Below, piece by piece: positions 38,053 to 45,659 of a stretch of DNA of 45,659 nt (its first letter is position 1; each line of letters begins with the position of its first letter). Source of the DNA: an uncultured Cycloclasticus sp. GTDB lineage: Bacteria; Pseudomonadota; Gammaproteobacteria; Methylococcales; Cycloclasticaceae. The stretch is from positions 1-45,659 of the forward strand of contig CAJXOJ010000018.1 in the NCBI GenBank assembly GCA_913057515.1, written 5' to 3'. The notes beneath the pieces are model-generated. The model searched no databases. It was not told the DNA's origin and saw only the letters and a program-made list of their open reading frames with translations. The translations under genes and the position numbers were made by a program.

Positions 38053-40152
38053 ATGCAAAACACTAAACAGCTGCCTTTTGGCAAGCACTGTCTCTTCTTC
38101 ACACTCCTCTTTTGTGGTTTATCACCACCTGTAATCGCAAATGAAATAGATGATTTATCTTATTTCAACACGGACATCCCTATTATCTTGTCCGCTACCC
38201 GTCTAGCCCAACCTCAAACAGAAGCGCCAGCAACCATTACGCTTATTGACCGTCAGATGATTAAACTATCGGGAGCAAAAGCCATTCCTGAGTTATTTAG
38301 ACTAGTACCTGGCATGCACGTAAATTATTTTCGCGGCAACACACCTACTGTTGGTTACCAAGGCTTAAACAGTCAATTCCCTCAGGGCGTACAAGTGCTT
38401 GTTGATGGTCGGTCCATGTACAACCCTTTGTTTGGTGGCGTAAATTGGCGCTCTTTCCCCATCAGTATTGATGAAATCGAACGTATTGAGGTCATCCGTG
38501 GCTCTAATAGCACCTCGTTTGGTTCTAATGCCTTCCAAAGTGTTGTTAGCATTACAACGACTCATGCAAACCAAACAAATGGTGTACAGCTTAAGTCAAC
38601 CGTTGGCGAACGAGGTTACCAACGCTCTTACCTAAGACTCGGACACTCTTTTTCTGATGTGGATTTTCGCCTTAGTGCTTCTCACACTGATAATAACGGC
38701 TACGACAATAATCCAGATGATAGCCGACAAGATATGCTTAGCGCTCGGCTTGACTACCAAATAACCCCTTTTGACAGCCTTCAGATCAATGCGTCAGCCA
38801 CCAATACATTAGTAGAAACTGTTAACCCAGATCCCAGTGATTTTGGCACGATTGGTTTCGATCCAAGCGACCCACAACGTAATTTTGATGAATCAAACTT
38901 TGTACTTCATTCAAAATGGACGCATTTAACTCAAACCGAGCAACAGTTTATCACTCAACTTTCGTTTGCACGCTTTAAAACAAAAGATGCTTTTTCATCT
39001 TCTTTCACTGACCCTAACTTTGGCCCCGCACTTATCAACGTTGACTATACAACGGCTTTTGATCGCTGGGACTTTGAGTTTGAGCACCAACTTAAACCCA
39101 GCGAAAAAACTCGACTTACTTGGGGGCTATCGCTAAGAAGCGACAGAAGCTACCTACCATTATGGACAGGCACTCGTAGTAAGCACGATAATTCCCTACA
39201 GCGTCTGTTTAGTAATCTTGAATGGCGCCCCATAAAGGACCTCATTATAAATACAGGTGTTTTATTGGAACATAGCCAACGAATAGGTGATGATTTTGCG
39301 CCTCGCTTGGCCGCAAATTACTTATTAACCCCTTATCAAAGTTTGCGCTTTATCGCATCTGAATCATTTAGGTCGCCTGCCATTACTGAAAGTGACATTG
39401 ATGCTGAATTGGTAACCCATATCACCGGTGGCCCCTTCCAATCATTGAGCCCCTTAGTAACACCTATATTTGAATATACAAAGGGTATCAAGCCAGAAGT
39501 CGTTAACTCTTTTGAATTGGGTTATCACGGGCTATTTATTGACAACGCCTTAACCTTAGACCTTAAACTATATAGAAATGAGTATGATCGGCTTATTAGC
39601 GATATTAAGTGCCCTAGCTGTGAAGAAGGTAGCCTTGCTGGAATTCCCTTCAGTCAATTCCCATCTAACATAGGCGGGCCTATTGACCCGCCTATCAACG
39701 TTAGAACCCTATTAAACCGACATCAGGTGAACGTTAATGGGTATGAAATTGAAATCAACTACAAACCTAATAAACAAAACTTATTACACATGGGCTATGC
39801 CTATAACCATGCAAAAATTGGCCATATAACATCAGGTGATCTTGAAACGATACGTGCCTCATTCCCTAGCGATGTATTTAATGTACTACTGGCGCATACG
39901 TTTGATAGTGGCTTGTGGGGTAGCGTAGCTTTTTATTATACTGGCAGCCTCGAGAACCTTGATTCTGGCCAACCACAAGGCCCAATGAGGCGCTTAGACC
40001 TAAATACCGGCAAAACCTTTCAAGTTGCTGAAGGGCAAAACGTAGAGCTCAACCTAAGTTTGCAATTAGCACTTGATAAAAATAAAGATTTTCTCGATGA
40101 ATTTGTACTCGACAATCGAGCATTTATAGAGGTTAATTACAGCTATCAATAA
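38053..40152 (+). CDS. TonB-dependent outer-membrane receptor 1
   Basis: About 699 residues from the ATG at 38053; a TTG at 38047 is an alternative start, with AGGA 5 nt before it. An N-terminal signal peptide (ending near VIANE) is followed by a TonB-box-like IPIILSATRL and a plug domain (about 45-175) with GVQVLVDGRSMYNPLFGGV and IDEIERIEVIRGSNSTSFG, then a beta-barrel. An extracellular-loop segment near residues 519-540 has a CPSC pair absent from receptor 2. The last residues (YSYQ) lack the usual terminal aromatic. First gene of the receptor-receptor-SBP-kinase cluster. The substrate is unknown; uptake and/or signalling are possible. Confidence 0.92.
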   Translation: MQNTKQLPFGKHCLFFTLLFCGLSPPVIANEIDDLSYFNTDIPIILSATRLAQPQTEAPATITLIDRQMIKLSGAKAIPELFRLVPGMHVNYFRGNTPTVGYQGLNSQFPQGVQVLVDGRSMYNPLFGGVNWRSFPISIDEIERIEVIRGSNSTSFGSNAFQSVVSITTTHANQTNGVQLKSTVGERGYQRSYLRLGHSFSDVDFRLSASHTDNNGYDNNPDDSRQDMLSARLDYQITPFDSLQINASATNTLVETVNPDPSDFGTIGFDPSDPQRNFDESNFVLHSKWTHLTQTEQQFITQLSFARFKTKDAFSSSFTDPNFGPALINVDYTTAFDRWDFEFEHQLKPSEKTRLTWGLSLRSDRSYLPLWTGTRSKHDNSLQRLFSNLEWRPIKDLIINTGVLLEHSQRIGDDFAPRLAANYLLTPYQSLRFIASESFRSPAITESDIDAELVTHITGGPFQSLSPLVTPIFEYTKGIKPEVVNSFELGYHGLFIDNALTLDLKLYRNEYDRLISDIKCPSCEEGSLAGIPFSQFPSNIGGPIDPPINVRTLLNRHQVNVNGYEIEINYKPNKQNLLHMGYAYNHAKIGHITSGDLETIRASFPSDVFNVLLAHTFDSGLWGSVAFYYTGSLENLDSGQPQGPMRRLDLNTGKTFQVAEGQNVELNLSLQLALDKNKDFLDEFVLDNRAFIEVNYSYQ
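39670..39695. repeat. GC-rich inverted repeat inside receptor 1 gene
   Basis: Perfect 9-bp arms (39670-39678 and 39687-39695, core AGGCGGG/CCCGCCT) with an 8-nt loop, lying in the region encoding the loop after the CPSC pair. It is conspicuous against the AT-rich surroundings, but is in coding sequence with no T run, so any role is unknown. Confidence 0.5.
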
Positions 40153-40190
40153 AAGGACGTTGATATTAGCTAAACCATACATGGACTGTT

Positions 40191-42098
40191 ATGTTAAGAA
40201 TGCTTAAGAACGCACTAAAAACTTTGCTTTTACTGAGCATAACAAACGCCAGTTACGCTGTACACGACAGTATTTTTTTTGATCATCAGATCATTCCCGT
40301 CGTACTATCGGCGACCAAATTACCTCAGCTGCAAACTGAAGCACCCGCAAACATCACTGTTATTGACCGCGCACTTATTGAAGCATCAGGCGCTACGCAG
40401 GTTGCAGAGATATTCCGTTTAGTACCGGGTATGCAAATCGGTAACGCCCGTGGGAATTTTCCCATCGTTGCTTACCAAGGGCTCAGTTCTGAATTCCCAC
40501 AAGGAGTCCAAGTCATCATTGATGGCAGTTCCGTCTACTCGCCCGTCTTTGGTGGCGTTATTTGGAGCCTGTTACCCGTACTCTTAGAGGATATTGAACG
40601 AATTGAGGTGGTCAGAGGCCCTAATAATACGTCTTTCGGTGCTAATGCTTTCCAAGGCGTTATAAACATTACAACCGCTCATGCCTCTCAAGTCCCTAAG
40701 TTGACGAGCAGCTTTAGGCTCAATAACAACCAAGCCGAACGAGCTTTTTTACGATTTAGCAACTCACCCGTCAGTGACCGACTAAATTATCGCATCAGCG
40801 TTGCCTCAGAAAAAAAAGAAGGCTATAAAAATTTGGCTGATGACTTTAACAAGCATGAATTATCTAGTCGCGTAGATTTTCGTTTAAATACAAACAATAC
40901 CTTACAGTTTAATTTTTCTGCTCTAGATTCAATGCGAGAAACTCGCAACCCCTTAGCCATTGATATACCCATTGATCCGAAACGTGATCGTAACGAATCA
41001 ACTCAATTTGCCCAACTCATTTGGGAACAGCAAAAACCTAACGCTGAGCAATTAAATGCTAACCTGTCTTTCTATCATTATGATGGCAAGGACAAGTACC
41101 AGTTTGCTTCCAACACTTTGGACTTAACGACCGAATCTACACGCTGGAATATTGATCTTGAACATATTCAGACCTTAAGCGATTCACAACGTTTAGTCTG
41201 GGGCCTTGGCGCTTCGCACGAATCAGTTTATGCGCCCTTTAGAACCAACTCTCAGCGGACTCGCACTAATGCTCGTGTGCGGTTTTTTGGAAATATAGAG
41301 TCATATTTAGCAAATGCCCTGATATTAAATGTCGGTGGTTTAGTTGAGCATGACAAACTCTTCGGCGTTAACACCTCACCTCGTCTCAGCCTCAGTTACC
41401 TAGCCTCACATCAAGACAGCTATCGATTAACCGTTACTCAAGCATACAGAACACCCGTTATTTCTGAAGAAAAATATGAAATATCTTTACCAACAACCGG
41501 CATTATTCAAAAGTCAGCCGGTGACTTAGAGCCTGAAACAGTCAGCTCAATAGCAGCGGGGTATCATGGTATTCACCTGAAAAATAAGCTTAACACCGAC
41601 CTAAAACTTTTTCAAAATCGTTATGAAAAACTAATTAACAACGATTTAAATAAAGGTCTAAAAATTTTAGATAATCAAGATAATGCGAGAACCTATGGCG
41701 CTGAATTAGAAATCAACCTTCACCTTAACCGTCATAACATTGCTCATCTAGGGTACGCATACACACGTGTTAATCACTCATCAAGTGAGCGGCTAGAAGC
41801 CTCTATTCCTAAACATAATTTCAACCTATTGCTCTCACATCGTTATACCAATGGATGGCATAACAGCCTCGAATATTATTTTATGAGCGAAATGCAATAT
41901 TTAGGCGGCCAAAATGACCCTCAAGGTACCTACCAACGAATCGACCTATCCATTGGAAAGCTGATCAAGTTAGCAGATAATCAAACTATTGATATTACTC
42001 TTGATGCACAGCTCGCACTTAATAAAAATATAGACCTTCACCAACAGGCAACGGCTGATAATTTAATTTATCTCAGGGTTCAATATCATGTGGATTAG
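40191..42098 (+). CDS. TonB-dependent outer-membrane receptor 2 (paralogue)
   Basis: 635 residues, with a signal peptide (about 1-24, ending SYA) and a TonB-box-like IPVVLSATKL. By hand alignment its plug region is identical to receptor 1 at 82 of 132 positions; the barrels have diverged more and this one is about 65 residues shorter. Motifs include GVQVIIDGSSVYSPVFGGVI and LEDIERIEVVRGPNNTSFG. The C-terminus (QYHVD) again lacks the terminal aromatic. No strong Shine-Dalgarno is visible. It lies 38 bp after receptor 1 and overlaps the next gene by 11 bp. Tandem duplication with divergence is the simplest history. Confidence 0.92.
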   Translation: MLRMLKNALKTLLLLSITNASYAVHDSIFFDHQIIPVVLSATKLPQLQTEAPANITVIDRALIEASGATQVAEIFRLVPGMQIGNARGNFPIVAYQGLSSEFPQGVQVIIDGSSVYSPVFGGVIWSLLPVLLEDIERIEVVRGPNNTSFGANAFQGVINITTAHASQVPKLTSSFRLNNNQAERAFLRFSNSPVSDRLNYRISVASEKKEGYKNLADDFNKHELSSRVDFRLNTNNTLQFNFSALDSMRETRNPLAIDIPIDPKRDRNESTQFAQLIWEQQKPNAEQLNANLSFYHYDGKDKYQFASNTLDLTTESTRWNIDLEHIQTLSDSQRLVWGLGASHESVYAPFRTNSQRTRTNARVRFFGNIESYLANALILNVGGLVEHDKLFGVNTSPRLSLSYLASHQDSYRLTVTQAYRTPVISEEKYEISLPTTGIIQKSAGDLEPETVSSIAAGYHGIHLKNKLNTDLKLFQNRYEKLINNDLNKGLKILDNQDNARTYGAELEINLHLNRHNIAHLGYAYTRVNHSSSERLEASIPKHNFNLLLSHRYTNGWHNSLEYYFMSEMQYLGGQNDPQGTYQRIDLSIGKLIKLADNQTIDITLDAQLALNKNIDLHQQATADNLIYLRVQYHVD

Positions 42099-43044
42099 CC
42101 GCTTACTCCAAATAAAACGACCCTATACCCCTCTGCTTATCGTGCTATTACTGATGCCCATCACTTCGTTAGCACGAAACGTAACGCTTATTTATGACGA
42201 TAATAGTCGCTATCAAACTCATTTCGTTAACAGCTTGTCAAATCAGCTGCTTTCCAACACCCATGTAAATTTAACAACAATAACGACGGCGTTGCTCTCA
42301 ATAGAAACACTAAAAAAAGAACCTGGCGATATTATCGTTAACGTCAATAACGATACGATAAAAAAACTCATTGCATCCAATATACCCACAACGGTTTTTC
42401 ATGCTTTAGCCACCCTATCACGCTCTATCAGTTTCGCACCCTGCCTACCAGACTGTATAAAAGCACTCCCTAATCATCACTTTTTCATCTTAGACCAACC
42501 GCCCAACAGACAGCTCAATCTAATCCAACTCATTAACCCAACCTTTAAGGATGTTGGCGTCTTAGTAACCGAGCAATCAAAAAACCAATTGATGCCATTA
42601 CAAAAAATTGCCTCTCGTAAAAAACTACGCATTCACGAAGATGTTGGCAACTCAAAAAATGTTCGTTACAAAATAGATGCTATCTCAAAATCCTCTGATG
42701 TGATTTTAGCCATCGCCGATACTAATATATACAATGCTACTTCTCTTTCTCAAATTTTATTGACCAGTTATCGCTATAGAACCCCTGTCATAGGTTTCTC
42801 AAAGGGTTTTATTAGGGCTGGAGCTCTTGCCGGCACGGTCAGCACCATTGAGCAACTCGCTCAACATATCGCAGAAGCCATTGTGGAGTTAAGCAGCAGC
42901 CATAAACCCTTAGCTACCAGTATTATTCACCCGAAATACTTTAGTGTTATTAGTAATAGGAATGTTGCGAAAAGCCTACACTTACACTTCCCTAATGATA
43001 ATGAGTTAAAAGAACAGTTGATGACTTATGAATCTATTCAATAG
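42088..43044 (+). CDS. Periplasmic ABC substrate-binding-like protein
   Basis: 318 residues, with an N-terminal signal peptide or anchor (about 12-29, ending SLA) and a two-lobed binding-protein fold. The stretch ILLTSYRYRTPVIGFSKGFI followed by RAGALAG and STIEQLAQH is typical of the PF04392-type ABC substrate-binding family that is often coded next to TonB receptors and sensor proteins. No ABC permease or ATPase is nearby, so it probably acts as a ligand sensor or carrier rather than part of a classical importer. It overlaps receptor 2 by 11 bp and the kinase gene by 17 bp. Confidence 0.85.
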   Translation: MWISRLLQIKRPYTPLLIVLLLMPITSLARNVTLIYDDNSRYQTHFVNSLSNQLLSNTHVNLTTITTALLSIETLKKEPGDIIVNVNNDTIKKLIASNIPTTVFHALATLSRSISFAPCLPDCIKALPNHHFFILDQPPNRQLNLIQLINPTFKDVGVLVTEQSKNQLMPLQKIASRKKLRIHEDVGNSKNVRYKIDAISKSSDVILAIADTNIYNATSLSQILLTSYRYRTPVIGFSKGFIRAGALAGTVSTIEQLAQHIAEAIVELSSSHKPLATSIIHPKYFSVISNRNVAKSLHLHFPNDNELKEQLMTYESIQ

Positions 43045-45394
43045 GCTTCAGTTAAGCAATAAATTACTTCTTTTAGGGGTACTCCCAGCCGCTACACTCG
43101 CCTTCATACTCGCAGCTTACCTTACTTCAACTCGTTTGAACGACATGTATGAGCTATTACATAAAACAAATGAGAATTTATCCCATTCAATTGCTGAATC
43201 TAGTCTTAACAGTGTATTTTCCGGTAACTTAGACTCATTAGATAACATTGTGAGATCTGCCATTAACGAACCCGATGTTATTTCCATTCAAATTACCAAT
43301 AAAAGGGGAACTGTTCTTGCGCAAGCGAGCAACCATATTGCCACACCAACTCTACTAACACTGCCGCCTAAAAGAATTACTCAAGCCATCAACCTTAAAT
43401 CAATTAATCAAACTGATGATTTTGATGATTTACTCGTTGGCCCCCACCAAGAAACCAATGAAGTCATCGGTTATGTCATATTAACTCTATCCTATAACAG
43501 CATCCAACAACGCCAGCAAGATATATTACTCAACACCATTTTTATCACCTTGCTACTATTATTTATTATTGGCTTTATCGCAAAATATATCAGCAGCCTC
43601 ATCAGTCGCCCAATTCTTCAATTAACATCTGATGTTAAAAATATTAGCCAAGGAAATTACACTCCCCCTGCTAATAGCACTCACCCTGATAACAAGGATG
43701 AAGTCTCTACTCTTGCTCACGGTATTGATGAAATGGCACACCAAATTAATGACCACAAACAAATACAAGAGCAAAAAATTCTCGAGGCTACACAGGAGCT
43801 TAGGTTACAAAACGACAAGCTCTTTTCTGCTCAAGCTGAAATAGTTAAATCCGCAGAAGCAAAACTTCGGTTTATTTCACACATCAGCCATGAAATACGC
43901 ACTCCTTTAAATGGAATCATTGGTTTTCTTGAAATCATTCAGCAAACGCAGCTTGATAGTAATCAAGTTAAATTAGTTAACGCCTCCTACTCATCCTCAA
44001 AAAACTTACACACTATCATCAATGAAGTGCTTGATTTTGCCCAACTTGAGGCTGGCAAAATTATCATCAATAAAACTAATTTCAACCCTAAAGACACCAT
44101 TCAAGATGCTTTACTATTATTAACCTCCCAAGCACAAGACAATGGAGTAACACTAGAGTATCAGCAGCAAGAAAACCTACCCAAAATTATTCATCAAGAC
44201 CGTGTTAAATTTGGCCAAATACTGATCAATCTTCTTGGCAATGCCATCAAGTTCACGCATCATGCCAGTGTTACAGTTAAGCTAAGCCTTAACCCGCAAA
44301 AAAATAACACCCTTGAAATAAGCATCATTGATCAGGGTATTGGCATTAGCAAACATAACATAAAACAACTCTTTAAAGAGTATTCTCAACTTGACAATGA
44401 CACTCGTGAGCAAGGCAGTGGCTTAGGCTTGGCCATTACGAAACAAATCATAGATGCACTTCATGGCTCAATTATGGTTGAGAGCTCCTTAGGTAAAGGG
44501 TCAACATTTACTGTCAACTTACCGTTCACGCATGTAAAAGATAATTATATTAGTGGCGACACCGCAACACCGGATATAACGTCCCTACCTAATTTAAGCC
44601 CCTTAAGTATATTAGTCGCCGATGATAATGAAATTAATCGTTTGTTATTAACTCACTTACTAGAAAGGCAACACGCCAAAGTCAGCTGTGTGAATGACGG
44701 TCAGCAGGCAGTTGACCTAGCCCAGCAACAACGGTTTGATCTAATCCTCTTAGACCTGAAAATGCCCATTAAAATGGGAAGTGAAGCACTGCTTGAAATT
44801 CGCAGCCAAGCCGACAATCTCAACTATAAAACACCCGCTATTGCCATTACTGCTCACATTACATCGGGAGAGGAAAGGGCTCACCACATAAGCTCATTCG
44901 ATGGTTATCTAATTAAGCCTATTGAGCAACAAAAGTTTTTTCAGTTAGTTGAGCAGCTTATCAACGAACATGATTACGATACGCAGCCGTTTATATCTCC
45001 CAAGAAAAACAATAATAGTAATCTATCGAACAAACCTTTTGTTTATGAACTGGCTAAAAAGAGTATGAATGCAGACCCTTTATTCATGTCTATTATGCTT
45101 GAGAAATTTTTCTCTGAATTACCCAAATACGAAACAAGCATTTCCAAACTAATCATGCAGGGTGACTTTAAAGAAGCTGCGGCTATTGTTCATAAAGCAC
45201 ATGGATCTGCAGCCTATTGTGGAACCCCCTCAATAAAATTATCTGCCAAACAACTGGAAGAGGCGTTAGCATCAAGCGATAAACAACAGATTAAAAAAGC
45301 ACACACAAGATTCTGTCGTAATATAAAAACTTTACTCGGATTAAAGATCGATATTCTCACCTTATTAGGTAATGAATCCCCTAAAGTTAATTAA
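43028..45394 (+). CDS. GacS/BarA-like hybrid sensor histidine kinase
   Basis: 788 residues: TM1 (about 9-31), a periplasmic sensor (32-162), TM2 (about 163-190), HAMP, then the kinase with phospho-acceptor H288 (ISHEIRTPLNG), N box LINLLGNAIKF, G boxes DQGIGIS and GSGLGLAITKQI. A receiver follows with D576 (ILLDLKMP), then a C-terminal HPt domain with H725 in HKAHGSAAYCGTP. The architecture and the HPt resemble BarA/GacS, and the locus beside rlmD-cysM is where barA/gacS usually lies. Fused by a 17-bp overlap to the substrate-binding gene upstream. No response regulator gene is in the window. Confidence 0.93.
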   Translation: MNLFNRLQLSNKLLLLGVLPAATLAFILAAYLTSTRLNDMYELLHKTNENLSHSIAESSLNSVFSGNLDSLDNIVRSAINEPDVISIQITNKRGTVLAQASNHIATPTLLTLPPKRITQAINLKSINQTDDFDDLLVGPHQETNEVIGYVILTLSYNSIQQRQQDILLNTIFITLLLLFIIGFIAKYISSLISRPILQLTSDVKNISQGNYTPPANSTHPDNKDEVSTLAHGIDEMAHQINDHKQIQEQKILEATQELRLQNDKLFSAQAEIVKSAEAKLRFISHISHEIRTPLNGIIGFLEIIQQTQLDSNQVKLVNASYSSSKNLHTIINEVLDFAQLEAGKIIINKTNFNPKDTIQDALLLLTSQAQDNGVTLEYQQQENLPKIIHQDRVKFGQILINLLGNAIKFTHHASVTVKLSLNPQKNNTLEISIIDQGIGISKHNIKQLFKEYSQLDNDTREQGSGLGLAITKQIIDALHGSIMVESSLGKGSTFTVNLPFTHVKDNYISGDTATPDITSLPNLSPLSILVADDNEINRLLLTHLLERQHAKVSCVNDGQQAVDLAQQQRFDLILLDLKMPIKMGSEALLEIRSQADNLNYKTPAIAITAHITSGEERAHHISSFDGYLIKPIEQQKFFQLVEQLINEHDYDTQPFISPKKNNNSNLSNKPFVYELAKKSMNADPLFMSIMLEKFFSELPKYETSISKLIMQGDFKEAAAIVHKAHGSAAYCGTPSIKLSAKQLEEALASSDKQQIKKAHTRFCRNIKTLLGLKIDILTLLGNESPKVN

Positions 45395-45462
45395 TATCTC
45401 TATTCCGCAACCTATTAACCCTAAACTCAGCAGCACACATCAGCGATATTTATACGAGTTAA

Positions 45463-45659
45463 TTAATACTCATACTCTACCAACAGCCGCAACGTACTAT
45501 CAGGGCCTTTATAACCTAAGCCAAATATGGAGCCTACTTCCCAATGCATTTTTTTCGCATGAGCTAAGCGAATATCACCCATCACAACAGGGCCTATCGC
45601 CTGACCATTTTCATTACTATAAAACTCAATGGCAGGTTCTAACTTTTCTGAATACCGAT
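45463..45659 (-). CDS. C-terminal part of an outer-membrane beta-barrel-like protein (partial)
   Basis: The last 64 codons of a minus-strand gene, open to the right edge of the window. The fragment has alternating hydrophobic strands and ends LLVEYEY, a typical aromatic barrel terminus; MHWEVGSIFGLGY precedes it. I do not recognise a specific family. It is convergent with the kinase gene, 68 bp from its stop, with no obvious terminator between. Confidence 0.7.
   Translation of the reverse strand, partial: RYSEKLEPAIEFYSNENGQAIGPVVMGDIRLAHAKKMHWEVGSIFGLGYKGPDSTLRLLVEYEY

Noticed and set aside
39670-39695. Terminator within receptor 1
   Set aside because: The inverted repeat is GC-rich but lies in the middle of an intact coding frame and has no T run.
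42088-43044. Component of an ABC importer
   Set aside because: The protein resembles a substrate-binding subunit, but no permease or ATPase gene is adjacent, so a complete importer cannot be claimed from this window.

Overview
The window is a chromosomal segment from a gammaproteobacterium. The evidence is the order of its housekeeping genes, which follows Pseudomonas-type synteny closely: mutS | cinA(pncC)-recA-recX-alaS-lysC-csrA; xerD-dsbC; ffh, rpsP-rimM-trmD-rplS with a divergent ypjD; lol genes, DUF2062, comEC-exbB-exbD-lpxK-ycaR-kdsB; mfd-csiV, mtnP, nagZ; and rlmD-cysM beside a GacS/BarA-type kinase. Base composition looks moderately AT-rich. A marine, Piscirickettsiaceae-like lineage (Cycloclasticus/Methylophaga type) is my tentative guess; nothing in the window proves it. 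I see no tRNA, rRNA, insertion sequence, prophage or CRISPR array.

Layout. 1-6.2 kb (minus): a recombination, translation and lysine block running cinA, recA, recX, alaS, lysC. The first codons of csrA lie at the very left edge, with their own extended -10 promoter. 6.3-10.5 kb: mutS (plus), then convergent xerD-dsbC (minus). 10.6-14.1 kb: ribosomal protein, tRNA-modification and SRP genes (minus), closed by a clear terminator. 14.2-19.6 kb: ypjD, a low-molecular-weight protein tyrosine phosphatase, and a large hemerythrin-PAS-GGDEF-EAL protein inserted in opposite orientation between the phosphatase gene and kdsB. 18.8-26.7 kb (mostly minus): a cell-envelope block for Kdo activation (kdsB), lipid A kinase (lpxK), an ExbB/ExbD proton channel, ComEC DNA uptake, and lipoprotein release (one permease plus LolD). 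26.8-31.4 kb (plus): a small exported protein, mfd and csiV. 31.5-37.9 kb (mostly minus): a DUF3581 protein, methylthioinosine phosphorylase overlapping hypoxanthine phosphoribosyltransferase, nagZ, a lone FliL-like protein (plus), an L,D-transpeptidase with no signal peptide, rlmD and cysM.

The most distinctive region is 38.05-45.4 kb (plus). Two tandem paralogous TonB-dependent receptors are followed by a periplasmic substrate-binding-like protein and a GacS/BarA-like hybrid histidine kinase. The last three genes are closely linked, the final two junctions being 11-bp and 17-bp overlaps. The layout suggests one ligand-sensing pathway from outer membrane through periplasm to inner-membrane kinase. 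The kinase occupies the usual barA/gacS position beside rlmD/cysM. The window ends inside a convergent gene for an outer-membrane beta-barrel-like protein.
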